Shown here piece by piece: positions 1-8,387 of a DNA stretch of 64,000 nucleotides (position 1 is the stretch's first letter; each line of letters opens with the position of its first letter). The notes below the pieces were generated by a model, which saw nothing but the letters and a program-made list of their open reading frames with translations, was not told where the DNA came from and searched no databases. The stretch is from Streptomyces sp. NBC_01750 (GTDB taxonomy: Bacteria > Actinomycetota > Actinomycetes > Streptomycetales > Streptomycetaceae). The position numbers and the translations under genes are program-made. The stretch spans positions 2,110,001 to 2,174,000 of the forward strand of contig NZ_CP109137.1 in NCBI RefSeq assembly GCF_035918095.1, given 5' to 3'.

Positions 1-1
1 G

Positions 2-382
2 GCTGCGCTGGAGACCAATGTGGTCGCCGCGCTCGGACTCGTACAGGAGGCGCTGCCGATGCTGCGGGCGTCCGGGGCGGGCACGGTGATCGCGGTCAGC
101 TCGGACGCGGCGGCGGAGGCGTACGAGACCTGGGGCGGCTACGGAGCCTCGAAGGCGGCCCTCGACCATCTCGCGGCGGTCCTCGCCGTCGAGGAGCCGG
201 AGCTGCGGGTGTGGACGGTGGACCCGGGCGATATGCAGACGGATCTGTACGCGGCCGCGGTACCGGGCGACGACGACCCGCGCCCGGCGCCGGAGACGGT
301 GGTGCCGGGATTCCTGCGGCTGCTGGAACAGCGGCCCGTCAGCGGTCGGTACGCGGCGCCCTCGCTGCTGGATGCGCGATGA
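2..382 (+). CDS. Short-chain dehydrogenase/reductase, C-terminal part (5' truncated by window)
   Basis: The reading frame is open from base 2, so the start lies upstream of the window. The visible 126 residues hold the second half of a classical SDR Rossmann fold: the ETNV strand with its structural Asn, a serine in VSSDA, and the catalytic pair as YGASK (Tyr-x-x-x-Lys). The VDPG segment that follows is the usual loop after helix F. The gene is an NAD(P)-dependent oxidoreductase, but the cofactor-binding half is missing, so the substrate cannot be judged. Its stop overlaps the start of the queA-like gene as ATGA, which suggests a shared transcript and coupled translation. Confidence 0.85.
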   Translation, partial: AALETNVVAALGLVQEALPMLRASGAGTVIAVSSDAAAEAYETWGGYGASKAALDHLAAVLAVEEPELRVWTVDPGDMQTDLYAAAVPGDDDPRPAPETVVPGFLRLLEQRPVSGRYAAPSLLDAR

Positions 383-1446
383 AGGTGCTGGGGTCGCTGT
401 GGGTGCCCGAGGAGCTGTCGGCCCGGGTGCCTGCCGAGGAGCGCGGATCGGGTCGGGACGACGTACGGCTGATGGTCTCGCGCGGGACGCAGGTGTCCCA
501 TCACGCCTTCCGTGATCTTCCCGGGCAGCTCCGTGCCGGGGATGTCCTGGTGGTCAATACGTCGGCCACGCTGCCGGCGGCCGTCAATGGCCGGGTCGGC
601 GGCGAGGCGGTCGTCGTGCACTTCTCGACGCGCGGGGACGACGGACGGTGGGCGGTGGAACTGCGCCGCCCGGACGGTGCGGGCAGCACTCTGCCGCGCG
701 CCGGGGGGCCGGTAGGTGCGGTTGTACGGCTTCCCGGTGGCGGGCAGCTCGTGCTTCAGGCGCCGCTCGCGCCGGGCGCCGACCGGTTGTGGTGGGCGGC
801 GGTGCCGGTGGAGGTGCCGGAGCTGCTGTCCCGGTACGGCAGACCGATCCGGTACCGGTACACGACTCGGGACCAGCCGCTGGCCGCGTATCAGACGGTC
901 TTCGCGCTCCCCTCCCCCGACGGCGCCGGATCGGCGGAGATGCCGAGTGCCGCCCGGCCCTTCACGGCGCCGCTGGTGGCGGAGCTGGTGAGCCGGGGCG
1001 TGCAGTTCGCACCGATCACTCTGCATACGGGGGTGGCGTCGGCGGAGGCGCACGAACCGCCGTACCCGGAGCCTTTCGAGGTGCCCGCGACGACGGCGTG
1101 GCTGGTCAATGCCGCGCGGGCGGGCGGCGGACGGATCGTGGCGGTCGGTACGACGGCGGTCCGCGCCCTGGAGTCGGCGGCGGGTCCCGGCGGGGTGGTG
1201 CGGGCGGCCTCGGGGTGGACCGATCTGGTCATCACGCCTGGGCGCGGCGTGCACGCGGTGGACGGACTGCTGACCGGGCTGCATGAGCCGCTGGCCTCGC
1301 ATCTGCTGATGCTGGAGGCGATCGCCGGGCAGGCGGCGCTGTGCCGCGGTTATGCCGAGGCACTGCGCCATCTCTACCTCTGGCACGAGTTCGGCGACGT
1401 GCACCTCGTGCTTCCCGAAGAGGGCGCTCACTCTTTGCATTACTGA
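379..1446 (+). CDS. queA: S-adenosylmethionine:tRNA ribosyltransferase-isomerase (QueA family)
   Basis: This 355-residue protein belongs to the QueA family, which transfers and isomerises the ribosyl moiety of SAM onto 7-aminomethyl-7-deazaguanine in tRNA to give epoxyqueuosine. The family loop VVNTSATLPAAV lies near residue 60 (NDTRVLPARL in classical QueA). The TLHTGVA segment and the C-terminal LHEPLASHLLML region also fit. The frame stays open upstream, but the ATG at 379 is preferred because it overlaps the previous stop and removes an unconvincing Arg/Gly-rich extension. Streptomyces QueA-like proteins often lie outside a queuosine cluster, and no other queuosine gene is visible here, so the substrate could differ. 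Confidence 0.8.
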   Translation: MKVLGSLWVPEELSARVPAEERGSGRDDVRLMVSRGTQVSHHAFRDLPGQLRAGDVLVVNTSATLPAAVNGRVGGEAVVVHFSTRGDDGRWAVELRRPDGAGSTLPRAGGPVGAVVRLPGGGQLVLQAPLAPGADRLWWAAVPVEVPELLSRYGRPIRYRYTTRDQPLAAYQTVFALPSPDGAGSAEMPSAARPFTAPLVAELVSRGVQFAPITLHTGVASAEAHEPPYPEPFEVPATTAWLVNAARAGGGRIVAVGTTAVRALESAAGPGGVVRAASGWTDLVITPGRGVHAVDGLLTGLHEPLASHLLMLEAIAGQAALCRGYAEALRHLYLWHEFGDVHLVLPEEGAHSLHY

Positions 1447-1468
1447 AGCAGCGCATCGTGAGATCGCC

Positions 1469-1489
1469 GGGGGCTCCATGTGAGCCCCC
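1469..1489 (+). terminator. Hairpin terminator after the queA-like gene
   Basis: An 8-bp perfect stem (gggggctc at 1469-1476, gagccccc at 1482-1489) with a 5-nt loop lies 23 nt after the stop codon. There is no U-tract, as is common for Streptomyces intrinsic terminators. Confidence 0.65.
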
Positions 1490-1722
1490 CCATAGGACCC
1501 ACGTCACTTACGAACCTCTCTAGTGGACACAAATAGGGCATCCGGCCCGTACCGAGTGGAAAAAATGGGACATTGCGGCGCTCGGATCTACTATCCGGGG
1601 TCGTACGTCACACCTTTGCCAGACCATTTTGCTGCCGCTAAGAATTGCGGACGTCGCCGCCGAGGAGCGCAGCGCCGCCCCGGCCTGATGCGACTTTCCG
1701 CTATTCGAAGAGGTACGTCTGT
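1490..1722 (+). other. Leader and promoter region of the SLT-domain gene
   Basis: This gene-free stretch is less GC-rich than its surroundings around 1525-1640. It ends in a purine-rich ribosome-binding site (gaagagg, about 1707) before the ATG at 1723. Many actinobacterial muralytic enzymes carry a c-di-AMP (ydaO) riboswitch in such a leader, but I could not recognise its conserved segments here. Confidence 0.4.
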
Positions 1723-2430
1723 ATGTCCGCGTTCAGCACCCGCCTGACCAAGACCAACAAGGTCTCGATCGCCGGTATCGCCGCCGCTGCCGTCGCCGCC
1801 CTCACGTTCTCCCTCGTCCCGGGTAACGCCTCCGCCGGTACCCAGACCGAGGCTCTCGCCGCCGCCCCGATGGCGTGGAGCACCGGGACCGACGCCGCCC
1901 GGACGACCGCTGTCCACGCGAGCATCGTCAAGCAGCAGTCGGTCGTCGAGGCCAAGGCCGAGGCCGACGCTGCGGCGAAGGCCAAGGCCGCTGCTGCCGC
2001 CAAGGCCAAGGCCGAGGCCGCCGCCAAGAAGAAGGCGGCCCAGGCCGCTGCCAAGAAGCGTGCGAAGCAGCAGGCCGCCAGCCGCACCGCTGCCCGCAAG
2101 CCGATCTACGCCAACAACCTTGACGGCTGGATCCGCGAGTCGCTCGACATCATGAAGAAGCACAAGATCCCCGGCTCGTACGAGGGTCTGCACCGCAACA
2201 TCATGCGTGAGTCCAGCGGCAACCCGAAGGCCATCAACGGCTGGGACATCAACGCGATCAACGGTGTCCCGTCGATCGGCCTGCTGCAGGTCATCAAGCC
2301 GACGTTCGACGCGTACCACGTCGCCGGCACCCCGCACAGCCAGTACGACCCGGTCGCCAACATCACGGCCGCGGCCAACTACGCCGCCGACAAGTACGGT
2401 TCGATCGACAACGTCGACAGCGCCTACTGA
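1723..2430 (+). CDS. Secreted SLT-domain lytic transglycosylase-like protein
   Basis: The 235-residue protein has an N-terminal export signal (about residues 1-40: short basic start, hydrophobic IAGIAAAAVAALTF core, then Ala-x-Ala sites). An Ala/Lys/Glu-rich helical region follows (about 75-125), predicted to form a coiled coil. The C-terminal SLT-type goose-lysozyme fold (about 130-230) contains MRESSGNP, with the probable catalytic Glu, and GLLQVIKPTFDAYH. Such proteins cleave the beta-1,4 MurNAc-GlcNAc bond of peptidoglycan during growth or germination. The ATG at 1723 is chosen because it starts the signal peptide and follows a good ribosome-binding site. The coiled-coil linker may anchor or space the enzyme in the wall. 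Confidence 0.85.
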   Translation: MSAFSTRLTKTNKVSIAGIAAAAVAALTFSLVPGNASAGTQTEALAAAPMAWSTGTDAARTTAVHASIVKQQSVVEAKAEADAAAKAKAAAAAKAKAEAAAKKKAAQAAAKKRAKQQAASRTAARKPIYANNLDGWIRESLDIMKKHKIPGSYEGLHRNIMRESSGNPKAINGWDINAINGVPSIGLLQVIKPTFDAYHVAGTPHSQYDPVANITAAANYAADKYGSIDNVDSAY

Positions 2431-2475
2431 GTCGACAGACTCCACCGAGCAGCACCGGACGGTCTGACAGCTACG

Positions 2476-2513
2476 CCCAAGGGCGGCACCCCACTGCGGG
2501 TGCCGCCCTTGGG
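2476..2513. terminator. Bidirectional terminator between convergent genes
   Basis: A perfect 16-bp inverted repeat (cccaagggcggcaccc at 2476-2491, its complement at 2498-2513) has a 6-nt loop. It sits between the ends of the SLT gene and the convergent ABC transporter gene and can serve both strands. Confidence 0.85.
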
Positions 2514-2527
2514 TGCGTGCGCATGCG

Positions 2528-5044
2528 CTACTTGCGCATGACCTCCGGCTCGTGGCGGCGCAGCAGTCGCGCGACCGCGACGCCGCACACGACGCCGATG
2601 GCAAGCAGGATCGTGATGTTCAGGCCCCACTGGCCCGCCGAGTGCTCCCACAGCGGATCAAGGTCGGCGGGCTTGTTCGGGTCCCACGGCGGCATCAGAT
2701 GCGACAGGTCGAGCGTCGCACCCGCGCCTGCGATGGCCCACCGGGACGGCATGAGCCAGGCGAACTGCTCCAGGCCGGGCGAACCGTAGACCTGGAAGAG
2801 AATTCCGGTGAAGACGACCTGGACTATGGCGAACATGACCAGCAGCGGCATGGTCTTCTCGGCGGTCTTCACCAGCGAGGAGATGACCAGGCCGAACATC
2901 ATCGAGGTGAAGCCCAGCGCGATCACCACGAGGCAGATCTCGACGGCCGGAGGCATGACCAGGCCCTCTGCGGGCAGGTCGCGGGTGGCGAAGCCGATGC
3001 CGCAGATGATGACGCCCTGGATGGCCGTGATCACGCCGAGGACGATCACCTTGGACATCAGATACGCCGAGCGGGCCAGGCCGGTGGCCCGTTCCCGTTC
3101 GTAGATGACCCGTTCCTTGATCAGCTCTCGTACCGAGTTGGCCGCGCCGGAGAAGCACATGCCGACCGCGAGGATCAGCATGATCGTGCCTGCGTCGCCG
3201 TTGAACTTGCTCGGCGGCGTGGGCGGCGCGAGGCCGAACTTCGCCGGAATGACGACGCTGACCAGGCCCAGGACCGCGGGCAGGATCACCATCAGGCCGA
3301 TGAAGCCCTTGTCGGACGCGATGACCGAGGAGTAGCGGCGGATCAGTGTCCACAGCTGGGAGCCCCAGCTCTGCGGCTTCGGCGGGCGCATCTGCTGCGG
3401 CGGCGGCATGTGCACCGACTGCGCGGCGACGGCGTCGATGTCCGCGGCGTACATCTGGTAGTGCTGGGAACCGCGCCAGCGGCCGGCCCAGTCGTAGTCC
3501 CGGTAGTTCTCGAACGCGGAGAAGACGTCGGCCCATGTCGTGTAGCCGAAGAAGTTGAGCGCTTCCTCCGGCGGGCCGAAGTACGCCACCGAACCGCCGG
3601 GGGCCATGACGAGGAGCTTGTCGCAGAGCGCGAGCTCGGCCACCGAGTGGGTGACCACCAGGACCGTACGGCCGTCGTCGGCGAGGCCACGGAGCAGCTG
3701 CATGACATCGCGGTCCATGCCCGGGTCGAGTCCGGACGTCGGCTCGTCCAGGAAGATCAGCGACGGCTTGGTCAGCAGCTCGAGGGCGACCGAGACACGC
3801 TTGCGCTGGCCACCGGAGAGCGAAGTGACCTTCTTCTCCTTGTGGATGTCGAGCTTGAGCTCGCGCAGCACCTCGTCGATACGGGCCTCGCGCTCGGCCT
3901 CGGCGGTGTCGCCGGGGAAGCGGAGCTTGGCCGCGTACTTGAGCGCCTTACGGACGGTGAGCTCCTTGTGCAGGATGTCGTCCTGCGGAACCAGTCCGAT
4001 GCGCTGGCGGAGTTCGGCGAACTGCTTGTAGAGACTGCGGTTGTCGTAGAGGACATCACCCTGGTTGGCGGGCCGGTAGCCGGTGAGCGCCTTGAGCAGG
4101 GTGGACTTGCCGGACCCCGAGGGGCCGATCACGCCGATCAGCGACTTCTCCGGTACGCCGAAGGACACATCCCGCAGGATCTGCTTGCCGCCGTCGACCG
4201 TCACTGTCAGGTGACGGGCGGAGAAGGAGACTTCGCCGGTGTCGACGAACTCCTCGAGCCGGTCGCCGACGAGACGGAACGTCGAGTGGCCGACACCGAC
4301 GATGTCGTTCGGGCCGATCAGTACGGTGCCGGACTTGGCTATCGGCTGACCGTTGACATACGTGCCGTTGTGGGATCCGAGGTCGCGGATCTCGAAGCGG
4401 CCGTCGGGAGTCGCCACGAACTCGGCGTGGTTGCGCGAGACCTGGAGGTCGGAGACGACCAGTTCGTTCTCGAGCGCACGGCCGATACGCATCACCCGGC
4501 CGAGGGCCAACTGATGGAACGTGGTCGGGCTGCGGTCCCCGTACACCGGCGGAGCCCCCGCGACACCGCCCGCGCCGCCGGGTCCCTGCTGCTGCGGGAT
4601 CTGCGCCTGAGGTGGCTGCTGCTGCCAGCCCTGCTGCGGCTGTTGAGCCGGAGCCTGCTGCTGCCAGCCCTGCTGCGGCTGCTGGACCGCCTGCTGCTGG
4701 GGCGCGGCGCCCTGGGCGCTGTACGCGCCCGCGCCGGCCGCGGCTCCGGAGAGATTCAGCCGGGGTCCGTCGGTCGCATTGCCCAGATGTACCGCCGAGC
4801 CGGGGCCGATCTCCATCTGATGGATCCGCTGACCCTGCACGTATGTGCCGTTGGTACTGCCGTGGTCCTCGATCACCCAACTGCGGCCGCCCCAGCTGAT
4901 GCTGGCGTGCCGCCACGAGACCCTGGCGTCGTCGATCACCAGGTCGCCCTGCGGATCACGTCCGAGGGTGTATGACCTGGACGGATCGAGGGTCCAGGTC
5001 CTTCCGTTCAATTCCAGTACGAGTTCCGGCACTCCATGCCCCAC
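2528..5044 (-). CDS. Double-FHA ABC transporter (ATPase fused to ABC-2 permease), Rv1747-like
   Basis: This 838-residue single-chain half-transporter has two forkhead-associated domains (about residues 8-98 and 180-262, each with GR, S.xH and NGTYV signatures). A Gln/Pro-rich linker joins them (about 110-155). The ABC domain follows, with Walker A GPSGSGKST (307-315), signature LSGGQRKR (409-416) and Walker B LIFLDEP, then an ABC-2 membrane domain from about 600 with six or so helices. The architecture matches mycobacterial Rv1747, whose FHA domains bind Thr-phosphorylated sites and which is controlled by Ser/Thr kinases. The substrate is unknown; cell-envelope lipid or glycolipid export is the usual proposal. 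The GTG at 5044 follows a gggggac ribosome-binding site. Confidence 0.85.
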   Translation of the reverse strand: MGHGVPELVLELNGRTWTLDPSRSYTLGRDPQGDLVIDDARVSWRHASISWGGRSWVIEDHGSTNGTYVQGQRIHQMEIGPGSAVHLGNATDGPRLNLSGAAAGAGAYSAQGAAPQQQAVQQPQQGWQQQAPAQQPQQGWQQQPPQAQIPQQQGPGGAGGVAGAPPVYGDRSPTTFHQLALGRVMRIGRALENELVVSDLQVSRNHAEFVATPDGRFEIRDLGSHNGTYVNGQPIAKSGTVLIGPNDIVGVGHSTFRLVGDRLEEFVDTGEVSFSARHLTVTVDGGKQILRDVSFGVPEKSLIGVIGPSGSGKSTLLKALTGYRPANQGDVLYDNRSLYKQFAELRQRIGLVPQDDILHKELTVRKALKYAAKLRFPGDTAEAEREARIDEVLRELKLDIHKEKKVTSLSGGQRKRVSVALELLTKPSLIFLDEPTSGLDPGMDRDVMQLLRGLADDGRTVLVVTHSVAELALCDKLLVMAPGGSVAYFGPPEEALNFFGYTTWADVFSAFENYRDYDWAGRWRGSQHYQMYAADIDAVAAQSVHMPPPQQMRPPKPQSWGSQLWTLIRRYSSVIASDKGFIGLMVILPAVLGLVSVVIPAKFGLAPPTPPSKFNGDAGTIMLILAVGMCFSGAANSVRELIKERVIYERERATGLARSAYLMSKVIVLGVITAIQGVIICGIGFATRDLPAEGLVMPPAVEICLVVIALGFTSMMFGLVISSLVKTAEKTMPLLVMFAIVQVVFTGILFQVYGSPGLEQFAWLMPSRWAIAGAGATLDLSHLMPPWDPNKPADLDPLWEHSAGQWGLNITILLAIGVVCGVAVARLLRRHEPEVMRK
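4604..4684 (-). repeat. In-gene tandem repeat encoding the Gln-rich linker
   Basis: The linker of the FHA-ABC protein contains near-identical repeats of PQQGWQQQ (about residues 123-148), visible in DNA as repeated ccagccctgctgcggctg units. It is a low-complexity spacer between the two FHA domains and is likely to vary in length between strains. Confidence 0.7.
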
Positions 5045-5277
5045 TAGTTGTCCCCCGAGTTACCCCCATCACGGGGAGTCTAGGGATGGCGAACATCGTG
5101 AGGAACTATTTCAGGCGCGATCCCGTATCCGAAAGTCGGGCTATGTGAAGACCGCGTCCGGGATGACCGTTGACGGAGGAGAAACACCCACGGAGAGTGG
5201 TAACCACCCATGAGTGCGTACGGATCATGCGTGACTGGGGACAACTGGGGCAAACCCAGAGGGATCGGGGGGTCCGG

Positions 5278-6897
5278 ATGGATGCGAGCGGCAGTGGCGA
5301 CCGGGTGCGCTGGGGCGATGTGCTGCTCGCGTCAATAGCCGCGGTGAGCTGGGCACTGGTCGGGATGGCCGGTGCCGCGGCGCTCGGCCTGCACCTGCTG
5401 GGCGCGGATTCCGCTGCGTCGCTCGGGCCGATGACGGCAGCCGTCGTGGTGCTCGCGGCAGGCGGATCGGTCACTCCGACAAGTGATGTGTCCGTGTTCG
5501 GGCTGGAAGGTGCCCAGGCGCGGACGACCGTCGAGATCACGCCACTTGGGGTGGGGCTCGTCGGGGCGTTGCTCCTTGCGTACTTCTTCCTACGCTCGCT
5601 GCGTGGCGCCGGGCCGTACATCTCGGGGACCGAACTCGCCGCGCGGGTGGGCGGGGTGGTGACTCTCTTCGTCGCGACGATCGGCGGCTTGGCGTGGGCA
5701 GGTCACGACGTCATCACGATCGACGGGGCGAAGCTGGGGCTCGGCCTCGACAAGCTGCCGGGCGCGGGCGGTGGCGGAGGCGGCATCGAAGTGCCGGGCC
5801 TCGGCGACATCGGCGATATCGGAGGGCTGTTGCCCGACCGCCTCGGGGATCTGGTGGACGCCAAGGCGGCGGTGGGGTTCAGCGTGAACACCGCGGATTC
5901 GCTGGCGGGCGCGCTGTTCTGGGTGCTCGGCGTGCTGGCGATCGCGCTCCTGGCGTCACGGCATACGCCGCTGCCGGGCGGGGCGGCATGGGCGGCGCTG
6001 CGGCGGACGGTGCGGCCGGCCGCGTCCGCGATGGCGAGTGCGCTGCTCGTCGCGGTCCTCGCGGGGTACGCGACGGCGGCATACGCCGCGATCGGCGACG
6101 ACCACCCGAAACGGATCGCGGGCGCGGCGCTGCTCGGGGCACCGAACGGAGTATGGCTGGGGATTCCGCTCGGGCTGTTCGTGCCGTGGGACGGCGAGGC
6201 GAAGGGCGAGCTGGCGAAGCTGCTGCCCGATCCGCTGGACGAACTGCTGCGGGTCTCGGCGGACGAGCCTGCCACGGTCGGCAGGCTGGCGGAGCTGGAC
6301 GGGCGGGTGTGGCTGCTGGCGGTCGCGGCGGCTCTGCTGATGCTGTACGCCGGGGTGCTGGCGGCGTCGCGCACGCCGGTGGGCGGCCTGGGCGCGGCGG
6401 GGTTCGCGGGGCGGTGCGCGGTACGGCTGGGCGGGGTGACGGCGCTGACGCTGCCGCTGCTCGTATGGCTGACGGATGTCTCGGCGGACGCTTCGCTGTC
6501 GGTCCTGGGCGTCGACGCGTTCGGCGCCGGAATCGAGCTGCACGGGCAGCTGGGCATGGCGCTGCTGCTCGGGGCTGCGTGGGGTGCGGCGACGGGCGGG
6601 GTGGGTGCGCTGCTGGTGTACGCGACGCGGGGTGGTGGCCGGGCGGAGGTTCCCGTTCCCGGGCAGGAGCTGGAGCGGGCCCCGGGGCCGCAGCAGGTCC
6701 CGGGGCCGTACCGGCCGATGGCGCCGTACCGGCCCTCGAACGACGACACGAACCCGTATCTGCGCCCGCCGCCGGGGATCCACGGTGCGCCGACGATGGT
6801 GGGCCCGGTGCCCGCGCCCCCGCCCCCGCATCGCACCGCCCCTGCCGACCCCGAGGAGGGCCCGCCGGCGCCCGGTACCCCGAGGAGCGGCCGCTGA
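5278..6897 (+). CDS. Multi-pass membrane protein (streptophobe-like), Pro-rich C-terminal tail
   Basis: The 539-residue protein has roughly ten hydrophobic segments spread over residues 15-460, with a Gly/Asp-rich extracytoplasmic-looking segment (about 150-190, including AGGGGGG). A long Pro-rich, probably cytoplasmic tail runs from about 470 to the end. I recognise no catalytic motif. The length and composition resemble the actinomycete family that some pipelines name streptophobe; function unknown. I chose the ATG at 5278 because ggggggt precedes it and the upstream in-frame extension (to 5170) looks non-coding. It is transcribed divergently from the FHA-ABC gene, so the 230-nt gap should carry promoters for both. 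Confidence 0.65.
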   Translation: MDASGSGDRVRWGDVLLASIAAVSWALVGMAGAAALGLHLLGADSAASLGPMTAAVVVLAAGGSVTPTSDVSVFGLEGAQARTTVEITPLGVGLVGALLLAYFFLRSLRGAGPYISGTELAARVGGVVTLFVATIGGLAWAGHDVITIDGAKLGLGLDKLPGAGGGGGGIEVPGLGDIGDIGGLLPDRLGDLVDAKAAVGFSVNTADSLAGALFWVLGVLAIALLASRHTPLPGGAAWAALRRTVRPAASAMASALLVAVLAGYATAAYAAIGDDHPKRIAGAALLGAPNGVWLGIPLGLFVPWDGEAKGELAKLLPDPLDELLRVSADEPATVGRLAELDGRVWLLAVAAALLMLYAGVLAASRTPVGGLGAAGFAGRCAVRLGGVTALTLPLLVWLTDVSADASLSVLGVDAFGAGIELHGQLGMALLLGAAWGAATGGVGALLVYATRGGGRAEVPVPGQELERAPGPQQVPGPYRPMAPYRPSNDDTNPYLRPPPGIHGAPTMVGPVPAPPPPHRTAPADPEEGPPAPGTPRSGR

Positions 6898-6970
6898 GCC
6901 TGGGTGCGCCTGTCCGCTACTCGGGACGCGCCGTCTCGGCGCGGCGTCCGCCAGATACGGTGGAGGCACC

Positions 6971-8188
6971 ATGAGCGCACCGCAGAACTCCGACGTCCCC
7001 ACCCTTCTCGTCAAGATCTTCGGGAAGGACCGTCCCGGGATCACCGCCGGGCTCTTCGACACACTCGCCGCCTACTCCGTCGACGTGGTCGACATCGAGC
7101 AGGTGGTCTCCCGTGGCCGCCTCGTCCTGTGTGTCCTGGTCACCGCGCCGACCGCCGGCGGGACCACCGAGGGCGAGCTGCGGGCCACCGTGCACAGCTG
7201 GGCCGAGTCGCTGAAGCTGGAGGCCGAGATCATCTCCGGCACCGGCGACAACCGGCCCCGCGGGAGTGGCCGTTCTCATGTCACCGTGCTCGGAAATCCG
7301 CTCACAGCGGAGTCGACCGCCGCCATAGCGGCCCGCATCGCTGCCATCGGCGGCAACATCGACCGTGCCTTCCGGCTCGCCAAGTATCCGGTCACCGCGG
7401 TGGAGTTCGCGGTGTCCGGTACGGAGACCGAGCCGCTGCGTACCGCGCTGGCGACCGAGGCCGCCGAGATCGGCGTCGATGTGGCGGTCGTGTCGGCCGG
7501 ACTGCACCGGCGGGCCCAGCGTCTGGTCGTCATGGATGTGGACTCGACGCTCATCCAGGACGAGGTCATCGAGCTGTTCGCCGCGCACGCCGGCTGTGAG
7601 GACAAGGTCGCCGAGGTCACCGCCGCCGCGATGCGCGGGGAGCTGGACTTCGAGCAGTCCCTGCACGCGCGCGTGGCCCTGCTGGCCGGCCTCGACGCGT
7701 CGGTCGTGGACAAGGTCCGGGCGGAGGTCAGGATGACCCCCGGCGCCCGGACCCTGATCCGTACGCTCAAGCGGCTCGGCTACCAAGTGGGCGTTGTGTC
7801 GGGCGGGTTCACGCAGGTCACGGATGACCTCAAGGTCCGGCTCGGGCTGGACTTCGCCTCGGCGAACACGCTGGAGATCGTGGACGGGAAGCTCACCGGC
7901 CGCGTCGTCGGCGAGATCGTGGACCGCGCGGGCAAGGCCAGGCTGCTCCGCCGGTTCGCCGCCGAGGCCGGAGTGCCGCTCGCACAGACCGTCGCGATCG
8001 GCGACGGTGCGAATGATCTGGACATGCTCAACGCCGCAGGCCTTGGCGTCGCCTTCAATGCCAAGCCGGTCGTCCGCCGGGCCGCCCACACCGCGGTCAA
8101 TGTGCCCTTCCTGGACACTGTTCTCTACTTGCTGGGGATCACTCGCGAAGAGGTCGAGGCGGCCGACGGCGAGGGCGAGGAGCACTGA
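6971..8188 (+). CDS. serB: Phosphoserine phosphatase SerB with N-terminal ACT domains
   Basis: SerB catalyses the last step of serine synthesis, hydrolysing O-phospho-L-serine. The 405-residue protein has tandem ACT-type regulatory modules (about residues 10-170, beginning LLVKIFGKDRPGIT) and a HAD phosphatase domain. The nucleophile motif is MDVDSTLIQDEV (about 187), the conserved Ser is in SGGFTQV, and the metal-binding motif is GDGANDLDML (about 344). This matches the long actinobacterial form in which the ACT part senses serine. The ATG at 6971 starts just before the ACT domain. It is monocistronic and ends in a strong hairpin. Confidence 0.95.
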   Translation: MSAPQNSDVPTLLVKIFGKDRPGITAGLFDTLAAYSVDVVDIEQVVSRGRLVLCVLVTAPTAGGTTEGELRATVHSWAESLKLEAEIISGTGDNRPRGSGRSHVTVLGNPLTAESTAAIAARIAAIGGNIDRAFRLAKYPVTAVEFAVSGTETEPLRTALATEAAEIGVDVAVVSAGLHRRAQRLVVMDVDSTLIQDEVIELFAAHAGCEDKVAEVTAAAMRGELDFEQSLHARVALLAGLDASVVDKVRAEVRMTPGARTLIRTLKRLGYQVGVVSGGFTQVTDDLKVRLGLDFASANTLEIVDGKLTGRVVGEIVDRAGKARLLRRFAAEAGVPLAQTVAIGDGANDLDMLNAAGLGVAFNAKPVVRRAAHTAVNVPFLDTVLYLLGITREEVEAADGEGEEH

Positions 8189-8217
8189 CCGACCGCAGTA
8201 CGCGGCCGACGTACGAG

Positions 8218-8244
8218 GCCCCGGCGCGGGATCCGCGCCGGGGC
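8218..8244 (+). terminator. Terminator of serB
   Basis: A 12-bp perfect stem (gccccggcgcgg at 8218-8229, complement at 8233-8244) with a 3-nt loop lies 29 nt after the serB stop. Confidence 0.8.
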
Positions 8245-8295
8245 TGTTTCACGCGCCAGGGCCGTTTCACGCAGCGCGGCGGGGCTGTTCCACGC
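8243..8295 (+). repeat. Three short direct repeats after the serB terminator
   Basis: The 12-mer gctgtttcacgc occurs at 8243-8254, as gccgtttcacgc at 8261-8272 and as gctgttccacgc at 8284-8295, spaced 18 and 23 nt apart. They lie in the gap between convergent serB and the SixA gene. No function is evident. Confidence 0.6.
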
Positions 8296-8387
8296 AACGG
8301 CGTCTCCGCGCGGGAGCGTGCTCACGCGAAGGGTCGGCCCGCGTGCGGGGGCCGCGTGCTGCGGCCGGCTCATGCGCGGGGCAGAGG

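Noticed and set aside
1490..1722. c-di-AMP (ydaO) riboswitch before the SLT-domain gene
   Set aside because: The gene class often has one, but I could not find the conserved segments (such as the GGGGGACC and GCCGAAxxC-type blocks) in this leader.
4600..4690. Repeated 18-mers that could suggest a CRISPR-like array
   Set aside because: The repeats are in frame and encode the Gln-rich FHA linker; there are no spacers of uniform length and no cas genes.
2513..4975. 820-codon open frame on the plus strand through the FHA-ABC gene
   Set aside because: The minus-strand frame has two FHA domains, Walker motifs and a membrane domain; the plus frame has no recognisable domain and is an antisense shadow.
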